Notes under the pieces: generated by a model
The model's database searches: none
What the model was told of the DNA's origin: nothing
Seen by the model: the letters and a program-made list of their open reading frames with translations, nothing else
Translations under genes and position numbers: made by a program
Shown: positions 32,133 through 40,124 of the stretch, one piece after another
Numbering within the stretch: the stretch's first letter is position 1
Layout: each line of letters starts with the position of its first letter
Assembly (NCBI GenBank): GCA_036010965.1
Contig: DASCMO010000144.1
Span: 1 to 64,000, forward strand
Direction: 5' to 3'
DNA length: 64,000 nucleotides
Source of the DNA: GCA-2686265 sp036010965
GTDB lineage: Bacteria; Planctomycetota; UBA1135; GCA-002686595

Positions 32133-33122
32133 ATGTCCGTCTGCACCATGCCGGCCACCCCCGCCCCCGACCGAGTCAGCGCGCCCGTCCGGTCCGAGCC
32201 GACCGGGCGTGAGCGCGCCCCGCGCAAGCCTCCGTGGCTCAAGGTCCCCCTGCCCGGGGGAGAGGGCTACACGCGTCTCAAGCGTCTGACCCGCGAGCTC
32301 AAGCTGCACACGGTCTGCGAGGAGGCGCGCTGCCCGAACATCGGTGAGTGCTGGTCGGGCGAACAGGCGACGATGACCATCATGGTCCTGGGCAGCGAGT
32401 GCACACGCCGCTGCCGGTTCTGTGCCGTGGACACCGTCGAGCGAGCAGCCGCGCCCGATCCCGCGGAACCCGCGCATGTCGGCGAGGCCGTGGCGGTCAT
32501 GGGTCCGGCCTATGTCGTCATCACCAGCGTCGACCGCGATGATCTTCCCGACGGCGGCGCGGCCCACTACGCGCTCTGCCTGGAGGAGATTCGCAGGCGC
32601 GCACCGGACACCCTCGTCGAGACCCTGATCCCCGACTACACGGGCGAAGATCTGGCGTTGCTGATGAAAGGGCGCCCCGATGTTCTGGCCCACAATGTGG
32701 AGGTGGTCGAGAGGCTCCAGCGCCGCATTCGCGACCCGCGCTGCTCCTTCTCGCGCTCCCTGGAGACCCTGCGCTCGGCGAAGCGACTGGACCCCGATGT
32801 GCTCACCAAGTCCTCTCTGATGCTCGGCCTCGGTGAGCGTGACGGCGAGGTCCGCGAGGCTCTGGAGCGCCTGCGGGAGGCGGGGGTCGACCTCCTGACC
32901 CTCGGTCAGTATCTGCGCCCGACCGCGAACCACGCGCCGGTCCTGCGCTACATAGAACCGGAGCGCTTCGAGGAGTGGGGGCGAGTCGGCCGCGAACTGG
33001 GCTTTGCGAATGTTGCGTCGGGGCCGCTCGTGCGGTCGAGCTACAAGGCGGGCGAGTTCTTCGCTGCGCGGCTCATCCATGCGCGCCGGCGGCGCGCGCG
33101 ACCCGCATCGGAGTTGGAGTAG
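32133..33122 (+). CDS. lipA: Lipoyl synthase
   Basis: 329 aa radical-SAM enzyme inserting two sulfurs into octanoyl-lysine of lipoyl domains. Auxiliary cluster cysteines Cys62, Cys67, Cys73 (CEEARCPNIGEC); radical-SAM cluster Cys90, Cys94, Cys97 (CTRRCRFC); the C-terminal RSSY serine (VRSSYKAGEFF) is present. It heads the 2-oxoacid dehydrogenase operon, whose E2 it modifies; lipB ends the same operon. Start could be ATG 32133 or 32148. A TTATCT -10-like string lies at 32102-32107. Confidence 0.95.
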   Translation: MSVCTMPATPAPDRVSAPVRSEPTGRERAPRKPPWLKVPLPGGEGYTRLKRLTRELKLHTVCEEARCPNIGECWSGEQATMTIMVLGSECTRRCRFCAVDTVERAAAPDPAEPAHVGEAVAVMGPAYVVITSVDRDDLPDGGAAHYALCLEEIRRRAPDTLVETLIPDYTGEDLALLMKGRPDVLAHNVEVVERLQRRIRDPRCSFSRSLETLRSAKRLDPDVLTKSSLMLGLGERDGEVREALERLREAGVDLLTLGQYLRPTANHAPVLRYIEPERFEEWGRVGRELGFANVASGPLVRSSYKAGEFFAARLIHARRRRARPASELE

Positions 33123-33127
33123 AGGCC

Positions 33128-34246
33128 ATGGCCGATACCCATACGGTGAGCGTCATCGGACCCGACGGGGACACCGGCGGGTATGACTGCGGATTGAGCG
33201 ACGAGCGACTGCTGCACTGCTACCGAACGATGCTCCGAACGCGCGCCTTCGATGAGATCTGCATGAAGCTGCAGCGCTCGGGGCGCATCGGCTTCTCCAT
33301 CCCGAACCTCGGGGTCGAGGCCACGCAGGTCGGCGCGGCGAGCGCTCTCGAGACGACCGACTGGGTGTTCCCCAGCTACCGGGACTTCGGCATGGCGCTC
33401 TACCACGGCGTCGCCCCGCTGGGAATGATGCACAACATGTTCGGGAACGGTCTCGACTCCGCCAAGGGGCGTCAGATGGCCGTGCACTTCTCCTTCGAGG
33501 ATCCGATCCATTTCTTCTCGATCTCATCGCCCATCGGCACGCACATCCCCCAGGCCGTAGGAGCTGCCCGTGCCTTTCAGATGCGCGGCGAGGAGCATGT
33601 CTGCCTGGTCAGCTTCGGCGACGGCGGAACATCCAGCCTCGGTTTTCACAGCGGGATGAACTTCGCCGGTGTGTGGAAGGCTCCCGTCGTCTTCCTGTGC
33701 CAGAACAACGGCTGGGCGATCTCCTGCCCGAGCTCCGAGCAGACTGGATCGGAGACCTACGCGGTCAAGGCCGATGCCTATGGGATGCCTGGGGTGAAGG
33801 TGGACGGCAACGACTTGCTGGCCGTTCGCAAGGTCGTCTCGGAGGCCGTCGCCCGCGCGCGCGCGGGGGAGGGGCCGACTCTGGTGGAAGCGGAGACGTT
33901 TCGGATGGGCGGTCACTCCACTTCGGACGATCCAACGCGCTATGTACCGGCCGAGGAACTGGAGGCCTGGAGCAAGCGCGATCCCGTCGAGTGCTTCGAG
34001 GGCTTCCTCGCGCGGCGCGGCTTGTGGAGCGAGGGAGATGGGGAGCGTCTACGTGAGGAGGCGCTCACCGAGATCGGCGCTGCGGCCAAGATCGCCGAGG
34101 CGGAGGTGGCGCCCGGGCTCGAGACGATCTTCAGCGACGTCTACGAGAGCCTGCCCGATCACCTGAGAGCACAAGGAGAGGCGGCGTTCGACCTCTCGTG
34201 TCGCAAGGGCGAAGCTGCCGCCGGAGACGGGGAGTTTCCCCTGTGA
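33128..34246 (+). CDS. 2-oxoacid dehydrogenase E1 component, alpha subunit (first copy)
   Basis: 372 aa ThDP-dependent E1alpha. The ThDP/Mg motif is FGDGGTSS...CQNNGWAIS (GDG to NN). The segments KGRQMAVHFS, ISSPIGTHIPQAVGAARAF and HSTSDDPTRY are closer to branched-chain 2-oxoacid dehydrogenase E1alpha than to classical PDH E1alpha, but substrate cannot be settled from sequence. It starts five bases after lipA with GGAGTAGAGG upstream and is followed by E1beta. It decarboxylates the 2-oxoacid and acylates E2 with E1beta. A second E1alpha lies after E2 in the same operon. Confidence 0.93.
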   Translation: MADTHTVSVIGPDGDTGGYDCGLSDERLLHCYRTMLRTRAFDEICMKLQRSGRIGFSIPNLGVEATQVGAASALETTDWVFPSYRDFGMALYHGVAPLGMMHNMFGNGLDSAKGRQMAVHFSFEDPIHFFSISSPIGTHIPQAVGAARAFQMRGEEHVCLVSFGDGGTSSLGFHSGMNFAGVWKAPVVFLCQNNGWAISCPSSEQTGSETYAVKADAYGMPGVKVDGNDLLAVRKVVSEAVARARAGEGPTLVEAETFRMGGHSTSDDPTRYVPAEELEAWSKRDPVECFEGFLARRGLWSEGDGERLREEALTEIGAAAKIAEAEVAPGLETIFSDVYESLPDHLRAQGEAAFDLSCRKGEAAAGDGEFPL

Positions 34247-34307
34247 GGGCACGCCCCGAGTGCGCCGGCCGAGAGCACATCCATCGACCCAGGACCGCTG
34301 CGATCCA

Positions 34308-35282
34308 ATGGCAACCCTGACCATCGTCCAGGCCGTCAACGACGCCCTGAAGACCATCATGCGCGATGACTCGTCGGTCATCGTGTTCGGGGAAGATGTC
34401 GGCGTGAAGGGCGGCGTCTTCCTCGCCACCGAGGGCCTCACCGCCGAGTTCGGCGCCGAGCGCTGCTTCGACACGCCGCTCTCCGAGGACGGGATCATCG
34501 GCGCGGCCATCGGGATGGCGATGAACGGCTTGAAGCCGGTGGCGGAGATCCAGTTCCAGGACTTCATCTTCCCGGGCTTCGACCAGATCGTCTCCGAGGC
34601 GGCCAAGCTGCGTTACCGTTCCGGCGGCCAGTACACGGCGCCGATGGTCATCCGTACGCCCTATGGCGGCGGGATTCGAGGCGGGCTCTATCACAGCCAG
34701 TCCGGCGAGGCCTATTTCTGCCACACGCCCGGCTTGAAGGTCGTCGTGCCCTCGACTCCTCACGACGCGAAGGGCTTGCTGATCGCCTCGATCCTCGATC
34801 CTGATCCCGTCCTGTTCCTCGAGCCCAAGGCGCTCTACCGCAGCGTCAAGGGGGAGGTTCCCGAGGGTGTGTACGAGGTCGAACTCTCCACCCTGCGCGA
34901 GGTCCGCGCGGGAGACGATGTCACCGTGTTCTGCTACGGCGCCATGGTTCCCGTCGTCACCAAGGCCGCCGAGGCGGCCGCCTCCAAGGGCATCGAGTGC
35001 CACCTCGTCGATCTGCGCACTCTCCTGCCGCTCGACGAGCAGGGCGTCCTCGAGGCCGCTCGCCGCACGGGCCGGGTCGTCATCGTCCACGAGGCCCCGC
35101 GTTTCTGCGGCTACGGCGCCGAACTCAGCGCGCTGATCGCGGAGAATGTCATCGAGTACATGGAAGCTCCCATCAAGCGCGTGACGGGCTTCGACACTCC
35201 CTTTCCTAACACGCTCGAACACCACTACCTGCCGGACGAGCGCCGGGTGCTCGACGCGATCGAGCAGGTCCACTCCTACTAG
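34308..35282 (+). CDS. 2-oxoacid dehydrogenase E1 component, beta subunit
   Basis: 324 aa, typical length. The catalytic/ThDP region GEDVGVKGGVF, RCFDTPLSEDGIIGAAIGMAMNG (conserved Glu of PLSE), YGGGIRGGLYHSQSGEAYFCHTPGLKVVVPSTP and the C-terminal HEAPRFCGYGAELSA are all present. It completes the alpha2beta2 E1 with one or both alpha subunits in this operon. There is a 61-base gap after E1alpha; the ATG at 34308 directly begins the conserved TIVQAVNDAL. Confidence is high. Confidence 0.94.
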   Translation: MATLTIVQAVNDALKTIMRDDSSVIVFGEDVGVKGGVFLATEGLTAEFGAERCFDTPLSEDGIIGAAIGMAMNGLKPVAEIQFQDFIFPGFDQIVSEAAKLRYRSGGQYTAPMVIRTPYGGGIRGGLYHSQSGEAYFCHTPGLKVVVPSTPHDAKGLLIASILDPDPVLFLEPKALYRSVKGEVPEGVYEVELSTLREVRAGDDVTVFCYGAMVPVVTKAAEAAASKGIECHLVDLRTLLPLDEQGVLEAARRTGRVVIVHEAPRFCGYGAELSALIAENVIEYMEAPIKRVTGFDTPFPNTLEHHYLPDERRVLDAIEQVHSY

Positions 35283-35293
35283 GCTGAACAGCG

Positions 35294-36586
35294 ATGGCCA
35301 TCGAATTCAAACTTCCGGATGTCGGCGAGGGAGTGGCCGAGGGCGAGGTCGTGCAGTGGCTCGTCAGCGAGGGCGATGCCGTCGAAGAGCATCAGAGCGT
35401 CGTCGAGGTGATGACGGACAAGGCGACGGTGGAGATTCCCGCGCCGGCCTCCGGCGTGATCACCGCCTTCCAGGCCGAAGCCGGCGATGTCGTTCCGGTC
35501 GGCGGCGTGCTCTTCATCCTTGAGACGGAAGGTGCCGCGGCTCCCGCGCCGGCTCCCGCCGAGGTCGCCGTCCAGGCCCCTGCGCCCGCCGCCAAATTGC
35601 CCGCCCCCGTTGCCGAGGTGCCGGCACCCGCCCCTGTGGAGTCTGTTTCCGGCGCCGTGTTGACTCCCACGCCGCCTCCGCCGAGAGCAGCCGGTGCAAA
35701 GGCCCTGGCGACCCCCAGCGCCCGGCGCGTCGCGCGCGAGCTGGGCATCGATCTGGTCGATGTCGCAGGCACGGGTCGCAACGGCGTGATCCGCCGCGCG
35801 GACGTCGAACAGACCCACGCATCGGAGGCGAGCACCGCCGGCGTGTCCACACCCGCCGTGAGTGCGCCGGTGAGTACCGGCGGAGAGACGCGCGTCCCTT
35901 TCCGCGGCGTGCGGCGCAAGATCGCCGAGGCGATGGTCCGTTCGCGAGACACCGCCGCTCACTTCACCGTGGTGGAGGAGGTGGACGTCACCGATCTGGT
36001 CGCCCTGCGCGCGCGCGCCAAGGCCGTCGGCGCCGAGCAAGGCGTCAAGGTCACCTACATGCCCTTCATCATGAAGGCCACCGCCATCGCCCTGGCGCGC
36101 TTCCCGCAGCTCAACGGCCACCTGGACGAGCAGGCCGGAGAGATCGTTCAGTGTCACTACGTGAACCTCGGGATCGCGACCGATACCGACAAGGGCCTGA
36201 TGGTGCCCGTCATCCGCGGCGTCGAGAGCAAGGGCGTGCTCGCTCTGGCCGCCGAGTTGGCCGCGCTGGCCGAGAGCGCGCGCACCGGGACGATCAGTCC
36301 TGACGCCTTCAAGGGGAGCACCTTCTCCATCACCAACGCCGGCAACATCGGCGGCATCCTGGCCACTCCCATCATCAACCACCCCGACATCGCGATCCTC
36401 GGCGTGCACCGGATCATGAAGCGCCCCGGTGTCGTGGAAGGGGCCGACGGAGACCGTATCGAGGTACGCCAGTACATGAACTTCTCGACCAGCATCGATC
36501 ACCGCCTGGCTGACGGAGCCGATGGTGTGCGATTCCTGGTCGCCATCAAGCAGCTCCTTGAGTGCCCGGGACTCCTGGCGCTCTGA
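35294..36586 (+). CDS. 2-oxoacid dehydrogenase E2 component (dihydrolipoamide acyltransferase)
   Basis: 430 aa. One N-terminal lipoyl domain (1-77) with lipoyl-lysine Lys43 in MTDKATVEI, an Ala/Pro-rich mobile linker, a peripheral-subunit-binding domain (TPSARRVARELGIDLVDVAGTGRNGVIRRADV), a second linker, and the acyltransferase core ending with the catalytic DHRLADGADG (HxxxDG). It transfers the acyl group to CoA. It starts 11 bases after E1beta. The linkers are longer than a minimal single-lipoyl E2. Confidence 0.95.
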   Translation: MAIEFKLPDVGEGVAEGEVVQWLVSEGDAVEEHQSVVEVMTDKATVEIPAPASGVITAFQAEAGDVVPVGGVLFILETEGAAAPAPAPAEVAVQAPAPAAKLPAPVAEVPAPAPVESVSGAVLTPTPPPPRAAGAKALATPSARRVARELGIDLVDVAGTGRNGVIRRADVEQTHASEASTAGVSTPAVSAPVSTGGETRVPFRGVRRKIAEAMVRSRDTAAHFTVVEEVDVTDLVALRARAKAVGAEQGVKVTYMPFIMKATAIALARFPQLNGHLDEQAGEIVQCHYVNLGIATDTDKGLMVPVIRGVESKGVLALAAELAALAESARTGTISPDAFKGSTFSITNAGNIGGILATPIINHPDIAILGVHRIMKRPGVVEGADGDRIEVRQYMNFSTSIDHRLADGADGVRFLVAIKQLLECPGLLAL

Positions 36587-36593
36587 TCCGAGC

Positions 36594-37703
36594 ATGGCGG
36601 ACATGGAACGCGTGCTCGCGGCGGACGGCAGCGTCGTCGGGACGGTGCCCGATCTGTCCGACGAGCGCTTGCGCGAGCTCCTCGTGCACATGCTGCGCGT
36701 GCGATGCATCGATGAGCGCATGCTCAAGCTGCAGCGCTCTGGCCGGGTCGGCTTCGTAGGCTCGACCCTCGGCCTGGAAGCGGCCATGATCGGCTCGGCC
36801 GCACCCCTGCGGCCTGCGGACTGGCTCTGGTCGGGCCTGCGCGAGGGCGGCGCGGCGGTGATGCGGGGTCTGCCTCTCGATGAGTACGTCGCGCAGATGT
36901 TCTGCAACTCGAATGACACCGCCAAAGGCCGCCAGATGTGCAATCACTTCCAGCACAGGGGCAGCCATTACCCGAGCTGGTCATCGGTCATCGGGACTCA
37001 GGTGACCCATGGCGTGGGGGCCGCCTACGCCGCCCGCCATCGAGGTCTCGACGAGGTCCACGCGATCTACTTCGGTGATGGAGCCTCCAGCTCGAATGGT
37101 TTCCACAGCGGACTCAACTTCGCGGGCGTCTGGGAGGCTCCCTGCGTGTTTGTCCTGGTCGACAACGGTTGGGCCATCTCGGTCTCGTCCAGCGCGCAGA
37201 CCGCCGCCGAGTCCTACGCGGCCAAGGGCCGGGCCTACGGTGTCCCTGGCGTCGAGGTGGACGGTAACGATGTGCTGGCCGCCCACGGAGCCATGCACGC
37301 GGCCCTGGAGACCGCCCGTGCCGGGGGAGGACCCACCCTCGTGGTGCTCAAGACCTACCGCATGCTCGGTCACTCGAGCTCGGATGACCCGACTCGCTAC
37401 CGCGATCCCGATGAGGTCGCCGTCTGGGCCGAACGAGACCCGATCGACCGCTACGAGGCCTTCCTGGTCGCCCGCGGCCTGCTGGCCGCGGGCGAGCGGG
37501 AGCGGTTGGGCGCCGAACTCCTGACCGAGCTCGACGCGGTGATCCGGGTCCAGCAAGCGGCCGCGCCGATGTCCACGCGCACGCTCGTCGAGGATGTCTA
37601 TTCAGACATGCCCGAGCACCTGCGCCGGCAGTACAACGATTTCGCCAGGGTCCAGGAAGTCCACGGAGAGGCCCGCCCCGGCGAGGGCGCCTTCCCGCTC
37701 TAG
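36594..37703 (+). CDS. 2-oxoacid dehydrogenase E1 component, alpha subunit (second copy)
   Basis: 369 aa, clearly paralogous to 33128-34246: KLQRSGRVGF, KGRQM, GDGASSSNGFHSGLNFAGVWEAP, VDGNDVLAAH, HSSSDDPTRY. The GDG motif is intact, but the downstream NN is DN (LVDNGWAIS), and the ISSPIGT block is SSVIGTQVTHG, so its pocket has diverged. It begins seven bases after E2. It could be an alternative alpha subunit with another substrate range or a regulatory subunit. Its TAG stop overlaps the start of the repeat at 37700. Confidence 0.9.
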   Translation: MADMERVLAADGSVVGTVPDLSDERLRELLVHMLRVRCIDERMLKLQRSGRVGFVGSTLGLEAAMIGSAAPLRPADWLWSGLREGGAAVMRGLPLDEYVAQMFCNSNDTAKGRQMCNHFQHRGSHYPSWSSVIGTQVTHGVGAAYAARHRGLDEVHAIYFGDGASSSNGFHSGLNFAGVWEAPCVFVLVDNGWAISVSSSAQTAAESYAAKGRAYGVPGVEVDGNDVLAAHGAMHAALETARAGGGPTLVVLKTYRMLGHSSSDDPTRYRDPDEVAVWAERDPIDRYEAFLVARGLLAAGERERLGAELLTELDAVIRVQQAAAPMSTRTLVEDVYSDMPEHLRRQYNDFARVQEVHGEARPGEGAFPL

Positions 37704-37830
37704 GAGCCCGTTGAATCACGCCCTACCACGACTTCGCCCTCTCCGTCGCTGCTGCGTCGGAATCATCACCCATTGTGCCCCGACGACGAGGTATTCGTCT
37801 CATCACGGGCGTTCTTCAACGGGTTGCTGA
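37700..37830. repeat. MITE-like interspersed repeat, copy 2 (131 bp)
   Basis: Ends form a ~24-base imperfect inverted repeat: left CTAGGAG-CCCGTTGAA-TCACGCCC; complement of right TCAGCAA-CCCGTTGAA-GAACGCCC. Shared inner blocks with copy 1 at 15286: left CGACTTCGCCCTCTCCG, and on the complement GCCCG...GAGACGA...CGGGGCA. No ORF. It fills nearly all the space between the second E1alpha stop and the lpd ATG at 37843. Confidence 0.75.
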
Positions 37831-37842
37831 CACCATCCAACC

Positions 37843-39246
37843 ATGAGTTCATCCCGAAGAGTGATCGTCATCGGAGCCGGCCCCGCCGGCTACGTTTGTG
37901 CCATCCGTCTCGCCCAGCTCGGCCAGGAGGTGACGGTCGTCGAGCGCGAGGCACTCGGGGGTACCTGCTTGAACGTGGGCTGCATCCCATCCAAGGCGAT
38001 GATCGCCGCCGGTGTCCTGATGGACAGGGTTTCACGCGCCTCGGCCATGGGAATCACCGTGGAGAGCCTGAAGCTCGATCTGAAGCGCCTGGTGGACTGG
38101 AAGCGCGGCATCGTCGAGCGCTTGACCGGCGGCGTGGGGGGCCTGCTCGAGCAAAACGGTGCCTCAGTCGTGATGGGCGAGGCGACGCTGCTCGACGCGC
38201 ACAGCGTGCGCGTGAAGAGCGGCGACGGCGAGCGGACCCTGGAGGCCGACGACATCGTCATCGCGACCGGGTCGGTTCCGATCGAGATCCCGGGCTTCGC
38301 CTTCGACGAGGACAAGGTCTGGTCCTCGACCGGTGCCCTGACCCCCGAGCGCATTCCCGAGCATCTCGTCGTGATCGGCGGTGGGTACATCGGCCTCGAG
38401 CTGGGGATCATGTACCGCATGCTCGGGAGCCGGGTGACGGTGATCGAGGCCACCGAGAGCGCCTTGCCCGGTCAGGATGCCGATTGCGTCAAGGTCATCG
38501 AGCGCTCCATCAAGAAGCGCAAGATCAAGCTCCTGTGCTCGACCTTCGCTCGCGGCTACGAGGAGTCCGGCGACCAGCTCGGCGTCCGCATCGAGGGTCC
38601 GAAAGGCGAGAGTGTCCTGGAGTGCGACCAGATCCTCTCCACCGTGGGGCGGCGCCCCTACAGCGATGGCCTCGGGCTCGAGGCCGCTGGCCTCGCGACG
38701 GACGCGGGCGGCTTCCTGTCCGTGGACGAGCGCATGCGCACCTCCGTCTCGAACATCTACGCCATCGGCGACATCGCGGGCCAACCGATGCTGGCGCACA
38801 AGGGCAGCAAGGAAGGTCAGGTCGCCGCGGCTGTCATCGCTGGGAAGGCTGAGGTCTACGACGCGCGCTGTGTCCCGGCAGTGATCTTCACCGCCCCCGA
38901 GATGGCCTCGGTGGGGCTGACGGAGGAGCAGTGCAAGGAGCGGGGCATCGAGTTCCGCACCGGACGCTTCCCCTTCGCCGCCTCTGGGCGCGCGATGAGC
39001 CTGATGGAGGCAGAGGGCTTCGTGAAGATCCTGGCCGACGCCGAGACCGACGAGGTGCTGGGGGTGCACATGGTGGGACCCGAGGTGACCGAGTTGATCG
39101 CCGAGGCGACTCTGGCGATCGAGATGGGCGCAACTGCCGAGGACATCGCGCGCACGATCCACGCCCATCCCACCCTGCCGGAGGCGATGATGGAGGCGGC
39201 CGAGGCCGTGCACGGAATGGCCGTCCATATCTTCGAGCGACGGTGA
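37843..39246 (+). CDS. lpdA: Dihydrolipoyl dehydrogenase (E3)
   Basis: 467 aa flavoprotein. FAD-binding GAGPAGYVCA (11-20), redox disulfide Cys42/Cys47 in GGTCLNVGCIPSK, NAD-binding GGGYIGLELG, second FAD motif YAIGDIAGQPMLAHKGSKEG, and the C-terminal active-site HAHPTLPEAMMEAA. It re-oxidises dihydrolipoamide on E2. It is separated from the second E1alpha only by the repeat. Its stop overlaps the lipB start by four bases (GTGA). Confidence 0.96.
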   Translation: MSSSRRVIVIGAGPAGYVCAIRLAQLGQEVTVVEREALGGTCLNVGCIPSKAMIAAGVLMDRVSRASAMGITVESLKLDLKRLVDWKRGIVERLTGGVGGLLEQNGASVVMGEATLLDAHSVRVKSGDGERTLEADDIVIATGSVPIEIPGFAFDEDKVWSSTGALTPERIPEHLVVIGGGYIGLELGIMYRMLGSRVTVIEATESALPGQDADCVKVIERSIKKRKIKLLCSTFARGYEESGDQLGVRIEGPKGESVLECDQILSTVGRRPYSDGLGLEAAGLATDAGGFLSVDERMRTSVSNIYAIGDIAGQPMLAHKGSKEGQVAAAVIAGKAEVYDARCVPAVIFTAPEMASVGLTEEQCKERGIEFRTGRFPFAASGRAMSLMEAEGFVKILADAETDEVLGVHMVGPEVTELIAEATLAIEMGATAEDIARTIHAHPTLPEAMMEAAEAVHGMAVHIFERR

Positions 39247-39953
39247 GCGACGCGGCGAGAACGCTCGATGTGCGCCGGCTCGGCCGCACCCGCTACGAGG
39301 ATGTCCATCGTCTGCAGGGAGAGCTCGTGGAACAGCGCATCGCCGGCGAGGTCGGGGACGTCCTGATCCTGACGGAGCACGAGCCGGTGGTCACGGTCGG
39401 TCGTGGGAGCGGAGCGGCCGACGTCGCCGGCGTCGCATTGCCGGTGTTCGAGATCGAGCGCGGCGGGGAAGCCACCTACCACGGGCCTGGGCAGGTGGTC
39501 GCCTACCCGATCCTGGCCCTGGCTGAAGGGCGCCGTGACCTGCACCGCTACCTGCGGGATCTTGAGGAAGTCGCGCTCAGAGTCCTGGCGGAGTTCGGCC
39601 TCGAGGGGGTGCGCCGTCCGGGCCTGACCGGGGTCTGGATCGGTGCCAGAAAGGTCTGCTCTATCGGCGTCTCCGTCCGTCGCTGGGTCACCTGGCACGG
39701 CCTCGCCATCAACGTCCACACCGACCTCTCCGCCTTCGGCGAGTTTCGACCGTGCGGTCTCGATCCGGAAGTGATGACTCGCCTGTCGGACCACGCCGAG
39801 ATCCCCGAGGGGACCCTGCTGGTCGAGGTACTCGTGATCCGTCACCTGTGCGACGTCTTCGACCTTGACTTGCCCGATACGCGCCCGGCGTCGGGCGCGG
39901 CCCCGGGCGGTCCCTCCCCCTCCAGCGATCTGCCGCTGTATCCGGGGTCGTAG
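39243..39953 (+). CDS. lipB: Octanoyl-[acyl-carrier-protein]:protein octanoyltransferase
   Basis: 236 aa. It attaches octanoate from ACP to the E2 lysine, the substrate of LipA. The RGGEATYHGPGQVVAYPIL motif, the catalytic Lys in ARKVCSIGVSVRRWVTWHGLAINV and the acyl-thioester Cys in FRPCGLDPEVMTRL are intact. GTG start overlapping the lpd stop; the C-terminal ~25 residues are Pro/Ser-rich and not conserved. It is the last gene of the operon. Confidence 0.95.
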   Translation: MSDAARTLDVRRLGRTRYEDVHRLQGELVEQRIAGEVGDVLILTEHEPVVTVGRGSGAADVAGVALPVFEIERGGEATYHGPGQVVAYPILALAEGRRDLHRYLRDLEEVALRVLAEFGLEGVRRPGLTGVWIGARKVCSIGVSVRRWVTWHGLAINVHTDLSAFGEFRPCGLDPEVMTRLSDHAEIPEGTLLVEVLVIRHLCDVFDLDLPDTRPASGAAPGGPSPSSDLPLYPGS

Positions 39954-40124
39954 GCCTTTGTACCGCTGAAATACGGTCACGAAGGGGCTTGAATGGCCCC
40001 AGAAGGGGTTTCTTGGGTCCCGCATCCGTCCTGATGTCCTCTTTCGGCATCAGTTCACCGACCCCCGTTCCCGATCTACACAGCGCGGGAGGGCGGCGCG
40101 CCCAGTCCCGGCTCTGACCTCGCG

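Noticed and set aside
35279..36943. 554-aa minus-strand ORF
   Set aside because: Antisense to the E2 gene and second E1alpha; composition typical of a GC-skew shadow.
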